Made by a program: the position numbers and the translations under genes. The notes beneath the pieces were generated by a model. It was not told where the DNA came from. It made no database searches and saw nothing but the letters and a program-made list of their open reading frames with translations. Shown in pieces: positions 1-8,403 of a stretch of DNA of 64,000 nt (its first letter is position 1; each line of letters opens with the position of its first letter). Origin of the DNA: Nocardia sp. XZ_19_385 (lineage in GTDB: Bacteria > Actinomycetota > Actinomycetes > Mycobacteriales > Mycobacteriaceae); the NCBI RefSeq assembly GCF_015355755.1, contig NZ_JACVEE010000002.1:2170001-2234000 (forward strand), in the 5' to 3' direction.

Positions 1-869
1 GCTTCGCCTTCGGTGTCCTCGTTACTGGGCTCGAGGTGTTCGCCCTTGGCGGCGGGGGAGTCCGGAAGCGCGCGGTAGTACCGGTGCAGGATGCGGTCCC
101 GGATCTTCGGGGTGACCAGCGCGCCGTATTCGGCGAGGGTGCCCAGCGGCACGTCGATGCGCTTGGGGCGCTCGGTGAGCGCGCGCACGATGGTGGCGGC
201 GGCCCACTCGGGGGATTCCGAAGGCCCCTGCGTTCCACTGGGTGTGATCATCGGGGTGCGCACCAGCGGCATGTGGATGGTGGTGAAAGTGACTCCGTCG
301 GCCATGGTTTCGACCGCGGCCACCTCGGTGAACTTATCCAGTGCGGCCTTGCTCGCGAGATAGGCGGAAAACCGCGGGGTCGCGACTTGCACTCCGGCAC
401 TGCTGATCTGCACGATGTGGCCGAACTTGCGCTCGCGCATCTGGGGCAGCAGCGCCAGGGTCATGCGCAGCGCGCCGAAGTAGTTGACCGCCATGGTGCG
501 CTCGAAGTCGTGCATCCGGTCGGTGGAGCGGTGGATGGCGCGGCGGATGGAGCGGCCCGCGTTGTTCACCAGCATGTCGACGTGGCCGTGCTCGTCCAGA
601 ATGGTCTTGACGGCCTGGTCGACGGAATCGGTCTCGGTGACATCGCACTGGTATCCATAGGCCTTGCCGCCCGCGGCGCGGATCTCCTCGACGACGCCGG
701 CGAGCTCGTCGCCGCGGCGCGCGAGCAGGAAGACGGTGGCGCCCTTGGCGGCGACGGCCAGGGCGGCGGCGCGGCCGATGCCGGAGGACGCGCCGGTGAT
801 CAGGACGTGCCTGCCGGTCAGGTCACGGCGGTTGCGCCGTTTCCCGTCGGCTTGGTCAGCGTGTGTCAT
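1..869 (-). CDS. SDR family NAD(P)-dependent oxidoreductase, 3' end cut by window edge
   Basis: Short-chain dehydrogenase/reductase, probably acting on a lipid or acyl substrate; the substrate is not readable from the sequence. The start codon is ATG at 869. The Rossmann glycine motif TGASSGIG lies at about residues 25-32, the NNAG motif follows mid-protein, and the catalytic YLASK gives Tyr170 and Lys174. At least 289 residues are present and the C-terminus runs off the left edge. It is transcribed away from the dnaE2 operon. A perfect 8-bp inverted repeat at 900-919 sits directly upstream and looks like a TetR-type operator. Family call is firm, specificity unknown. Confidence 0.9.
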   Translation of the reverse strand, partial: MTHADQADGKRRNRRDLTGRHVLITGASSGIGRAAALAVAAKGATVFLLARRGDELAGVVEEIRAAGGKAYGYQCDVTETDSVDQAVKTILDEHGHVDMLVNNAGRSIRRAIHRSTDRMHDFERTMAVNYFGALRMTLALLPQMRERKFGHIVQISSAGVQVATPRFSAYLASKAALDKFTEVAAVETMADGVTFTTIHMPLVRTPMITPSGTQGPSESPEWAAATIVRALTERPKRIDVPLGTLAEYGALVTPKIRDRILHRYYRALPDSPAAKGEHLEPSNEDTEGE

Positions 870-899
870 CGCTGCTCCTTTGCAGATCGAATTGGCACG

Positions 900-919
900 A
901 ACTTACTCCGAAGTAAGTT
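900..919. promoter_or_regulatory. Palindromic operator upstream of the SDR gene
   Basis: AACTTACT and AGTAAGTT form a perfect inverted repeat with a CCGA spacer, about 30 bp upstream of the SDR start on the minus strand. Size and symmetry fit a TetR-family repressor site. No regulator gene lies next to it in the window, so the cognate protein is unknown. Confidence 0.55.
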
Positions 920-998
920 TACCCGCCAAGTGAGGCGGCCCACATTTCGGGTGGGTCGCAAAATGTTCGCAACCCCGTTCGAATCACCCTCGAAACCC

Positions 999-1014
999 TC
1001 GAACATATGTGCGA
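999..1014 (+). promoter_or_regulatory. LexA (SOS) box
   Basis: TCGAACATATGTGCGA matches the actinobacterial LexA box TCGAAC-N4-GTTCGA with a single mismatch. A -10-like GATACT (1013-1018) overlaps its right edge and leaves 7 nt before the ATG at 1026. LexA binding here would block transcription of the small ORF and dnaE2 until DNA damage. Confidence 0.8.
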
Positions 1015-1025
1015 TACTTCTGCGC

Positions 1026-1493
1026 ATGGCGGACGATCGGATGGCGGACATCTTTGCCGCGGTGCGGCTCGGCAGCGACAACCGGAAGGCGGCGCGGCAC
1101 GCGCTCGAACAGTTGTGGGACGAGCTCGGCATAGCCGGAGATCCGTTGCAGCGCTGCGTGATCGCGCATCATCTGGCTGTCCTGCAAGACGACGACCCGG
1201 CCGCGCTGATCTGGGATCAGCGCGCCCTGGCCTCGGTGTTCGGTCCGGGCATCCCGTTGGACGAGGGTCTGCGCTGCTTCCTGCCCTCGCTGTATCTCAA
1301 CCTGGCCGACAGCCACCGCCGCTGCGGGGATTTCGAAACCGCCCGCATGCAGCTGACGATCGCGCGCGGCCATCTCGCGGTCCTGGTCTACGACGCCTAC
1401 GGCACGATGATCCGCTCCGGCCTGGACCGGGTGGAGGCCGCCCTCGACGCCGGTTCCACGGCGCGTCTGCCGAGCGGGACTGTGCCGCAATGA
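1026..1493 (+). CDS. Hypothetical helical protein, first gene of the SOS-controlled dnaE2 operon
   Basis: A 155-residue protein of unknown function. It is rich in Ala, Leu and Arg, with helix pairs around residues 95-130 (SLYLNLADSHRRCGDFETAR) that resemble a tetratricopeptide-like repeat; no catalytic motif is visible. The ATG at 1026 is chosen because a -10-like hexamer inside the LexA box ends 7 nt before it, suggesting a leaderless transcript; an in-frame ATG at 1041 is an alternative. The stop is 13 nt before dnaE2, so the two are probably co-transcribed and damage-induced. A role linked to translesion synthesis is inference from position only. Confidence 0.75.
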   Translation: MADDRMADIFAAVRLGSDNRKAARHALEQLWDELGIAGDPLQRCVIAHHLAVLQDDDPAALIWDQRALASVFGPGIPLDEGLRCFLPSLYLNLADSHRRCGDFETARMQLTIARGHLAVLVYDAYGTMIRSGLDRVEAALDAGSTARLPSGTVPQ

Positions 1494-1506
1494 GCAGGTC
1501 GAGGAG

Positions 1507-4500
1507 GTGAGCAGCTGGGGAGACGGGCCGCCGACCTGGGCGGAGATGGAGCGGGTGCTGTCCGGCCGGCCCAAACCGGAGGCAATGCCTTCCGGGGACG
1601 GCGGCGACAGCCCGGCCTGGTCGCGCAAGCGCGGCGAATATCAGGCCGAGCCGATTGCGCGGCCCGACGGTCCGACGGTGCCCTACGCCGAGTTGCACGC
1701 GCATTCGGCGTACAGCTTCCTGGACGGCGCGAGTCAGCCGGAGGAACTGGTCGAGGAGGCGGTGCGGCTCGGGCTGGAGGCGATCGCGCTCACCGACCAT
1801 GACGGGTTCTACGGGACGGTCCGCTTCTTCGAGGCGGCCAAGGAATGGAATATGCCGACCGTGTTCGGGTCGGAGCTGTCGCTGGGGACCGGGTTGCCGG
1901 GCTCGGACCCCACGTCGGCCGTGCTGCGTCGCAAGGGGATGGCGGCGCAGCAGCGGTCGGCGAAAACCGAAGGCGGACATGCCGACGCGCCGGATTCCGC
2001 GCCGCGAACCGGAGCGCCGGACCCCGCCGGTCCGCACCTGCTGGTGCTCGCGCGTGGTCAGGAGGGCTACCGCAGACTCTCCCGGGAGATCGCCGCCGCG
2101 CACCTCGCGGCAGGGGAGAAGGGCATCCTCCGCTACGACCTCGACACCCTCACCGCTGCCGCGGGCGGGCACTGGCACATCCTGACCGGCTGCCGGAAAG
2201 GCCATGTGCGCCAAGCGCTGGAGCAAGACCTTCAGGTGGGAAACACTCGGCTACCACAGGCCGAGGCGGCGCTGCGCGAGTTGATGGAACGCTTCGGCGA
2301 CGACCGGGTGAGCGTGGAACTGACCCACCACGGTATTCCCACCGACGACGAACGCAACGCCTATCTGATCGCCCTCGCCGACCGCTGCGGCCTGCCCGTA
2401 TTGGCCACCACCGGAGCGCATTTCGCCGCACCGCCGCAGCGCCGCCGCGCCATGGCGCTGGCCGCGATCCGGGCCCGCTCCAGCCTGGACGACATCGCCG
2501 GCTGGCTCGCGCCCACCGGCGGCGCGCACCTGCGCTCCGGCGCGGAGATGGCGCAGCTGTTCGCGGCCTGCCCGCAGGCGGTGTCCAATGCCGTTGCGCT
2601 GGCCCGGGAATGCGCCTTCGATCTGCGGTTGATCGCGCCGAAACTGCCTCCGTTCGAGGTACCGCCGGACCACGACGAGAACTCCTGGCTGCGCGCGCTC
2701 ACCCTGCGCGGCGCGGGCGAGCGCTACGGCCCGCGGGAGCGAAACCCGAAGGCCTACCAGCAGCTCGAGCACGAGCTCGCGATCATCACCGAACTCGGTT
2801 TCCCGGGCTACTTCCTGGTGGTGCACGACATCGTCACCTTCTGCAAGGACCATGACATCCTCTGCCAGGGCCGCGGCTCGGCCGCCAACTCCGCGGTCTG
2901 CTACGCCATCGGCATCACCAATGTCGACCCGGTCGCCAACGAGCTGCTGTTCGAACGCTTCCTGTCCCCGGAACGCGACGGCCCGCCCGATATCGATATC
3001 GACATCGAATCCGATCGCCGCGAGGAGGCGATCCAGCACGTCTACGCCAAATACGGGCGCGACTACGCCGCCCAGGTGGCGAACGTGATCACCTATCGCG
3101 GTAAGTCCGCGGTGCGCGATGCCGCACGCGCGCTGGGGTTTTCGCCGGGCCAGCAGGACGCGTGGAGCAAACAGGTGAGCCGCTGGACCGGCGTCGCGAA
3201 CGAAACCGAGACCGACATCCCCACCGAGGTGCTGCACTTGGCGAGCGAGATCGAGGGTCTGCCAAGACATCTCGGTATCCACTCCGGCGGCATGGTGATC
3301 TGCGACCGCCCCATCGCCGATGTCTGCCCGGTGGAGTGGGCGCGCATGGCCAACCGCAGCGTGTTGCAGTGGGACAAAGACGATTGCGCCGCAGCGGGTT
3401 TGGTGAAGTTCGACCTGCTCGGCCTGGGCATGCTCTCGGCGCTGCATTACATGATCGACATGGTGCGCGAGCACGAGGGCAAGACCGTCGAACTGCACCA
3501 GCTCGACCTGACCGAAAAAGGCGTCTACGACATGCTGTGCCGCGCCGACTCGATCGGCGTCTTCCAGGTGGAGTCCCGCGCCCAGATGGCGACCCTGCCC
3601 CGATTGAAGCCCCGCAACTTCTACGACCTGGTGGTGGAGGTCGCGCTGATCCGTCCTGGACCGATTCAGGGCGGCTCGGTGCACCCCTACATCCGCCGCC
3701 GCAACGAGCGCGAAGAAGTCACCTATGACCATGACGCCCTGAAGAATTCGCTGAAGCGCACCCTCGGCGTGCCGCTGTTCCAGGAACAGCTCATGCAGAT
3801 GGCCGTCGACGTGGCCGGATTCTCCGCCGCCGAAGCCGATCAGCTGCGCCGGGCGATGGGCTCCAAGCGTTCACCGGAGCGCATGGAGCGCCTCAAGGAT
3901 CGCTTCTACCAGGGCATGCGCGACCAGCACGGCATTATCGGCGCGGTCGCCGACCGCATCTACGAGAAGCTCTACGCTTTCGCGAATTTCGGCTTCCCGG
4001 AAAGTCATTCGCAGAGTTTCGCCTCGATCGTGTTCTATTCGTCCTGGTTCAAGCTGCACCATCCGGCAGCGTTCTGCGCCGGTCTGCTGCGTGCGCAGCC
4101 GATGGGTTTCTACTCCCCGCAGTCGCTGGTCGCCGACGCCCGCCGGCACGGGGTGCTGGTGCACGGCCCCGACATCAACGCCAGCCGTGCCGAACCCGAT
4201 CTGGAGAACGAGGGCAAAGAGGTGCGCCTCGGGCTGGCGGCGGTCCGCCACATCGGCGCCGAGCTCGCCGAGAAGATCGTCGCGGCCCGCGCGCACGGGC
4301 GGTACACGTCCTTTCTCGACCTGACCGGCCGGGTGGAACTCACTGTCCCGCAAGCGGAATCCCTCGCCACCGCCGGTGCGCTCGGCAGCCTCGGCGTCAC
4401 CCGCCGCGAGGCGCTCTGGTCCGCCGGGGCCGCCGCGGGCGAACGCCCGGATCGACTGCCCGGCACCGGCGCGGCTACCACGGCCCCCGTGCTGCCCGGC

Positions 4501-4914
4501 ATGAGTGACCTCGAACTCGCCGCCGCCGACGTGTGGGCCACCGGCGTCTCGCCGGACAGCTACCCGACGGAGTTCCTGCGCTCGCGACTCGACGCGCTCG
4601 GCGTCATCCCGGCCGACCAGTTGCTGTCGGTCCCCGACGGTTCCCGCGTCCTGGTCGGCGGCGCCGTCACCCATCGGCAGCGCCCCGCCACCGCGGCGGG
4701 CGTCACCTTCATCAACCTCGAAGACGAGACCGGCATGATCAATATCGTCTGCTCGGTCGGCCTGTGGACCCGCTACCGCCGCCTCGCCCAATCGGCGCCC
4801 GCTCTGCTCATCCGCGGCCGGGTGCAGAACGCCGAGGGCGCGGTCAGCGTGGTCGCCGAACACCTCCAGCAATTGAACCTCCGCATCGAGGCCAAGTCTC
4901 GCGACTTCCGCTGA
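1507..4914 (+). CDS. dnaE2: Error-prone DNA polymerase III alpha subunit DnaE2
   Basis: C-family DNA polymerase of 1135 residues that performs damage-induced mutagenic translesion synthesis, in actinobacteria together with ImuA' and ImuB (neither is in this window). An N-terminal PHP domain begins at YAELHAHSAYSFLDGAS (about residue 59). The polymerase active site PDIDIDIE supplies Asp495 and Asp497. A C-terminal OB-fold region (about 1010-1100) ends the protein. The GTG start gives the family-typical N-terminus with PPTWAEMERVL; GAGGAG abuts it directly, so translation may be coupled to the upstream ORF. The upstream LexA box supports SOS control. Confidence 0.95.
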   Translation: MSSWGDGPPTWAEMERVLSGRPKPEAMPSGDGGDSPAWSRKRGEYQAEPIARPDGPTVPYAELHAHSAYSFLDGASQPEELVEEAVRLGLEAIALTDHDGFYGTVRFFEAAKEWNMPTVFGSELSLGTGLPGSDPTSAVLRRKGMAAQQRSAKTEGGHADAPDSAPRTGAPDPAGPHLLVLARGQEGYRRLSREIAAAHLAAGEKGILRYDLDTLTAAAGGHWHILTGCRKGHVRQALEQDLQVGNTRLPQAEAALRELMERFGDDRVSVELTHHGIPTDDERNAYLIALADRCGLPVLATTGAHFAAPPQRRRAMALAAIRARSSLDDIAGWLAPTGGAHLRSGAEMAQLFAACPQAVSNAVALARECAFDLRLIAPKLPPFEVPPDHDENSWLRALTLRGAGERYGPRERNPKAYQQLEHELAIITELGFPGYFLVVHDIVTFCKDHDILCQGRGSAANSAVCYAIGITNVDPVANELLFERFLSPERDGPPDIDIDIESDRREEAIQHVYAKYGRDYAAQVANVITYRGKSAVRDAARALGFSPGQQDAWSKQVSRWTGVANETETDIPTEVLHLASEIEGLPRHLGIHSGGMVICDRPIADVCPVEWARMANRSVLQWDKDDCAAAGLVKFDLLGLGMLSALHYMIDMVREHEGKTVELHQLDLTEKGVYDMLCRADSIGVFQVESRAQMATLPRLKPRNFYDLVVEVALIRPGPIQGGSVHPYIRRRNEREEVTYDHDALKNSLKRTLGVPLFQEQLMQMAVDVAGFSAAEADQLRRAMGSKRSPERMERLKDRFYQGMRDQHGIIGAVADRIYEKLYAFANFGFPESHSQSFASIVFYSSWFKLHHPAAFCAGLLRAQPMGFYSPQSLVADARRHGVLVHGPDINASRAEPDLENEGKEVRLGLAAVRHIGAELAEKIVAARAHGRYTSFLDLTGRVELTVPQAESLATAGALGSLGVTRREALWSAGAAAGERPDRLPGTGAATTAPVLPGMSDLELAAADVWATGVSPDSYPTEFLRSRLDALGVIPADQLLSVPDGSRVLVGGAVTHRQRPATAAGVTFINLEDETGMINIVCSVGLWTRYRRLAQSAPALLIRGRVQNAEGAVSVVAEHLQQLNLRIEAKSRDFR

Positions 4915-4991
4915 AAAACCAGGTTCCCCAGCGATTTTCCGTGGGTACCCTGGCAAACAATTGCACCTGCTACTTGGGGGAGTGCGGCGCT

Positions 4992-6065
4992 ATGTCACAC
5001 GGGGGAAAGAGCTTCGGGTCCACGCTCTGGGACCGGATCGTCGCCGTGCTCCGGCCGGAGCCGAGATCGCAACGCCCGGAACCGATCTACGAGTTCCTCG
5101 AATACACGCCCAACCCGTTGCTGTGGCCGGTGGAAACCTGGCGGCGGCGGGTGGAATCGGCTGCGGTACTACTCGTTTCGCTGCCCTCGATCGTGCTGAG
5201 CACGGTGCTGGTGTGCGTGCCGTTCGCCGTTTTCGGGGTGTGGGGTGCACTGACGGCCGGTGTCTTGTGGCTGGCCTCGGGCGCGCTCGCGTTCCTGCCC
5301 GACGACGACGCGGTGCTCGCGAGGGTGGCCTACGGTTTCCGCCGCCCGCAGCCGCGGGAGCAGGCGATCCTCGCGAAGGCGTGGGAAAACGTCACGCGCA
5401 CAGCGGGAGTCGAGGGCGCGGCCTATTCCCTGTGGGTGCAGGACTCCGATGAACTGAACGCCTTCGCGGCCCCCGGCGGCATCGTCGGCGTCACCACCTG
5501 GGCTCTGGACGCATTGGACAGCCGCCAGCTCGAAGGCGTGCTCGCCCACGAACTCGGCCACCACCTCGAGGGCAAGAAGCGCACCGCGACCCTGGCCCGC
5601 TGGTACTCGCTGCCGGTCAAGCTGCTCGGCCGGGTGCTGCACTTCGGCCTGGCCAGGGTGCTGGCCCTCGCGGAGTCTGTGGCCGAGGACGCGCCGGGGA
5701 TGGCCTCGGCGATCCTGCTGATCGGTGGCCTGGGCACCTCCGTTCTGCTCCTGCTGCCCTTGGTCGCGGCGCTGATCCTGCTGATCGGCCCGCTCGCCGC
5801 ATTCGCACTGCTCGGCCTGCTCGTCGTAGTGGAACCCCTTGGCCAGGCCCAGCTTTCGCAACGCGAGGAACTTCGCGCCGACCGCGTCGCCGTCGACCTC
5901 GGATACGGTCGCGAATGCCGCGAGGTCCACGACGAATGGCTGGGCGAACACGACGACTCGTCGCTGGCGGTCTATCTCCGCTGGTTCAGCACCCACCCGT
6001 TGTCCGATACCCGCATCGAGGCTGTCGAAGCCCGCATCCACGAACACCGGCACTTCGGCAAGTGA
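4992..6065 (+). CDS. M48 family membrane metalloprotease
   Basis: Zinc-dependent HtpX-like peptidase of 357 residues. The zinc motif HELGH occupies residues 186-190, with a downstream EELRAD segment likely to give the third ligand (Glu). Two hydrophobic segments lie near residues 57-100 and a further pair near 235-285, so the protease domain faces one side of the cell membrane. The start is the ATG at 4992, following a GGGGGA stretch. It stands alone between dnaE2 and an unrelated gene. Likely roles are membrane protein quality control or proteolysis of small substrates; the substrate is unknown. Confidence 0.88.
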   Translation: MSHGGKSFGSTLWDRIVAVLRPEPRSQRPEPIYEFLEYTPNPLLWPVETWRRRVESAAVLLVSLPSIVLSTVLVCVPFAVFGVWGALTAGVLWLASGALAFLPDDDAVLARVAYGFRRPQPREQAILAKAWENVTRTAGVEGAAYSLWVQDSDELNAFAAPGGIVGVTTWALDALDSRQLEGVLAHELGHHLEGKKRTATLARWYSLPVKLLGRVLHFGLARVLALAESVAEDAPGMASAILLIGGLGTSVLLLLPLVAALILLIGPLAAFALLGLLVVVEPLGQAQLSQREELRADRVAVDLGYGRECREVHDEWLGEHDDSSLAVYLRWFSTHPLSDTRIEAVEARIHEHRHFGK

Positions 6066-6155
6066 CCGGCGGCCGATGACTTTCGGCGCGCCGGAGAGTC
6101 GGTATTGACGGGAGCGGGGCGTGCCCGACCCGTGCCGTCATCGAGGAGTGCGTGA

Positions 6156-6722
6156 ATGATCGACCTGAAGCCGGCCTGTGCGGCCATGATCGAACTGCTG
6201 ACCGAGATCACCGACGCCCAGCTGACACTGCCGACACCGTGCAGCAAGTATCGCGTCGAGGACCTCCTCGTGCACCTGGACGAGGTAGTGCGAGGATCCG
6301 CCGCCCTCGCCCGTAAGGAGCAGGAGCCGGTCGCCTCCGCCGCGGTGCCGGGTCCCGCCGTGCTCGCCGAGCGTGTGCAGCTGCTCGGCGTGGCCTGGGA
6401 CGACCCGGCGGCGTGGCAGGGCGCGACACCGGCCGGGAGCCTCGAACTCGCCAACGAACTCTGGGCCCGCATCGCGTTCACCGAAATCGTGGTGCACGGC
6501 TGGGATCTGGCGCGTGCGCTCGACCGGCCCTTCATCTTGCCCGACCACACCTTGCGCGCTTGCCTCGACCATGTCGCCGAGTTCATCCCGAACAGTCCCG
6601 TCCCCGAATTGTGGAGCCCTGCCGTCCCGACTCCCGGCGACGCGCCCCTCATCGACCGCATCGTGGCCATCACGGGCCGGAATCCGCGCTGGACCGCCGA
6701 GTCCCCAGAGAATGTCGAGTGA
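6156..6722 (+). CDS. Maleylpyruvate isomerase N-terminal-like (TIGR03086-type) protein
   Basis: A 188-residue protein of the DinB/mycothiol-dependent maleylpyruvate isomerase superfamily, which uses a four-helix bundle with a metal site. The N-terminal stretch (PTPCSKYRVEDLLVHLDEVV) carries the family Pro-x-x-x-W/Y-x-V-x-D-L-x-x-H-like pattern, and a later VVHGWDLARAL segment supplies another conserved His. Members are abundant in mycothiol-producing actinobacteria, usually with unknown reactions. RBS GAGGAG lies 8 nt before the ATG. Single gene; it ends about 30 nt before the DUF4349 lipoprotein. Confidence 0.8.
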   Translation: MIDLKPACAAMIELLTEITDAQLTLPTPCSKYRVEDLLVHLDEVVRGSAALARKEQEPVASAAVPGPAVLAERVQLLGVAWDDPAAWQGATPAGSLELANELWARIAFTEIVVHGWDLARALDRPFILPDHTLRACLDHVAEFIPNSPVPELWSPAVPTPGDAPLIDRIVAITGRNPRWTAESPENVE

Positions 6723-6741
6723 CCTGCGCCACCACAGCGGC

Positions 6742-6747
6742 TACGCT
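6742..6747 (+). promoter_or_regulatory. -10 box of a probable leaderless promoter (DUF4349 gene)
   Basis: TACGCT matches TANNNT and ends 6 nt before the ATG at 6754, which would place the transcript start at or very near the start codon. No Shine-Dalgarno sequence is present. Confidence 0.5.
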
Positions 6748-6753
6748 GCGGGC

Positions 6754-7725
6754 ATGCGAAAGCTTGCGCTTCTGTGCATCGGCCTGCTGAGCCTGACACT
6801 GCTTGTGGGCTGCGGTGCCGACGACAAGGATTCCGGCACTGCCGGAAGGGCGTTCGAGACCGCGGCACCGGCGGTCGCGCCGCCCGGATTCCGCGAGCAG
6901 GCGCCCGGCGACAGCAAGCAGCCGAGCGGGGAGGTGTTGTCCCGCAAGGAGGTTGTGACCGGCAATGTCGAGATCGTGGCCGGTGATCCGATCGCCGCGG
7001 CGGGCAAGGTCGCCGATCAGGTGCGGGCCGCGGGCGGCCGGATCGATTCGCGCACAGAGCAACCCGGCACCAAGGACGACGACGACCAGCCCAGCGCGTC
7101 GCTGACCGTACGGGTGCCCGCCGACAAAACCGATGCGTTCATCAACGGTCTCGGCAAGATCGGCGAGGTCACCGAGATCAGCACGAACCGCGATGACGTC
7201 ACCATGCAGTGGGAAGATCTGGACGCCCGGATCAAGGCCCTGCAGGCCTCGGTGGATCGGCTGCGGGCACTCATCGCCGGCGCGAACAACACCGCCGACC
7301 TCATCGCGGCGGAACAGGCCCTGTCCAGCCGCCAGGGCGAGCTCGACAGCCTCACCGCGCAGAAGCGGCACCTCGACGATCAGGTCGCCCTGTCCACCCT
7401 CACCATCTCCCTCAGCACCGACGCCAAGCATTCCGACGCCGGCCCCAGCAACTTCTGGGACGGCATCGTCGAAGGCTGGAATTCCCTGGTGGACTGGCTG
7501 AAGGACGCGGTTGTCTTCACCGGCAAGGCGATTCCGTGGCTCGGTTTCCTGGTGCTGCTCGGCGCGGCCCTGTGGGGTCTGGTCAAACTGATCCGGCGAC
7601 CGCGTCGCCCGCGGCACACGGTGGTGCCTACGGCAGCATCGAAGCCCGCGGAAACCAGTGTCGTGACAGGAGAATCGCGTGCACCCGACGGTGGTAAGGG
7701 CGACGATAAAGCCGAACAGCCGTAA
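6754..7725 (+). CDS. DUF4349 domain lipoprotein
   Basis: A 323-residue envelope protein. Residues 1-20 form a lipoprotein signal peptide ending in the lipobox LVGC, with Cys20 as lipidation site. The DUF4349 domain (about residues 65-230) contains the hallmark VPADKTDAFINGLGKIGEV segment followed by a coiled coil (DARIKALQASVDRLRALI and following). A transmembrane helix near residues 255-280 precedes a basic cytoplasmic tail, an unusual combination with a lipid anchor. Function unknown for the family. The ATG at 6754 is supported by the signal peptide and the -10 box. It overlaps the DUF167 gene by 47 nt. Confidence 0.88.
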   Translation: MRKLALLCIGLLSLTLLVGCGADDKDSGTAGRAFETAAPAVAPPGFREQAPGDSKQPSGEVLSRKEVVTGNVEIVAGDPIAAAGKVADQVRAAGGRIDSRTEQPGTKDDDDQPSASLTVRVPADKTDAFINGLGKIGEVTEISTNRDDVTMQWEDLDARIKALQASVDRLRALIAGANNTADLIAAEQALSSRQGELDSLTAQKRHLDDQVALSTLTISLSTDAKHSDAGPSNFWDGIVEGWNSLVDWLKDAVVFTGKAIPWLGFLVLLGAALWGLVKLIRRPRRPRHTVVPTAASKPAETSVVTGESRAPDGGKGDDKAEQP

Positions 7726-7912
7726 GGGCCCGCTGGTCGAGACCGCCGACGACGGCACCCTCACCCTTTACGTGCGCGCGCCCGCCGTCGAAGGCAAGGC
7801 CAACAAGGCCGCCATCGAACTCTTAGCCGGGCACTACGCGGTGCCGAAGAGCTCGGTCCGCCTCGCCGCGGGCGCTACGTCCCGCTTCAAACGCTTCGAA
7901 ATCGACGTCTGA
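7679..7912 (+). CDS. DUF167 (YggU-type) family protein
   Basis: A 77-residue compact alpha/beta protein of the DUF167 family. The pattern IKPNSRKGPLVE, then LYVRAPAVEGKANKAAIELLA and the C-terminal KRFEIDV is characteristic. Function is unknown in all bacteria. The GTG start has a good RBS (ACAGGAGA) 9 nt upstream. The gene begins within the last 47 nt of the DUF4349 gene in another frame, suggesting translational coupling. Confidence 0.88.
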   Translation: MHPTVVRATIKPNSRKGPLVETADDGTLTLYVRAPAVEGKANKAAIELLAGHYAVPKSSVRLAAGATSRFKRFEIDV

Positions 7913-8055
7913 AACCCCGTGCTTGCGCCGCCCTCTGCGGCTGTCCTATGCTCGGCCCCGCGACATCGCGTCGCCGTAAGCGTTCACGTCAACCAACGCA
8001 CCGGCCCCGCCAATTCGGCGGAGTCGTTGCCTGACGGAACCTTACGGAGCGATCG

Positions 8056-8325
8056 ATGAATTCCGCGAACACCAACTCCCGCAACGCTTTCGGCAAGCTG
8101 CCCGCCCGGTATTCGGCGGTGATCCTGCCGATGCTGCTTTCCATCCTGATGACCTGCATAGTGTCGTTCATCAGCACGCTGATGAGCGACGGTCTCGCCG
8201 TTGGGGTTTGGTTGCGCTCCTGGGCAGTGTCCTGGCCCATCGCGTTTCCGACCCTGCTGCTCGTGCTTCCCGTCGTCCGCCGAGTCACCGCGGCATTGGT
8301 CCACGCGCCGTCGGTTCGAAGGTGA
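8056..8325 (+). CDS. DUF2798 family small membrane protein
   Basis: An 89-residue protein with two predicted transmembrane helices (about 20-45 and 52-75). The PARYSAVILPMLLSILMT start and SWAVSWPIAFPTLLLVLPVVRR end follow the DUF2798 pattern; the function is unknown. An RBS-like CGGAGCGA precedes the ATG. The following FAD oxidase frame begins right after this stop in the same reading frame, with no conventional start for 78 nt. Confidence 0.8.
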   Translation: MNSANTNSRNAFGKLPARYSAVILPMLLSILMTCIVSFISTLMSDGLAVGVWLRSWAVSWPIAFPTLLLVLPVVRRVTAALVHAPSVRR

Positions 8326-8403
8326 CCGAAGACCACCGGTCGCTCGGATAGGCTCGCAAGCATCAGCCGTCAACTGTCGCGAGCGGCGTTTCTACGCGCC
8401 GCG

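Noticed and set aside
36..1493. Long + strand frame opening at 36 that runs into the 1026 gene
   Set aside because: The part before 1026 is antisense to the SDR gene and crosses the LexA box; only the 1026 start is supported.
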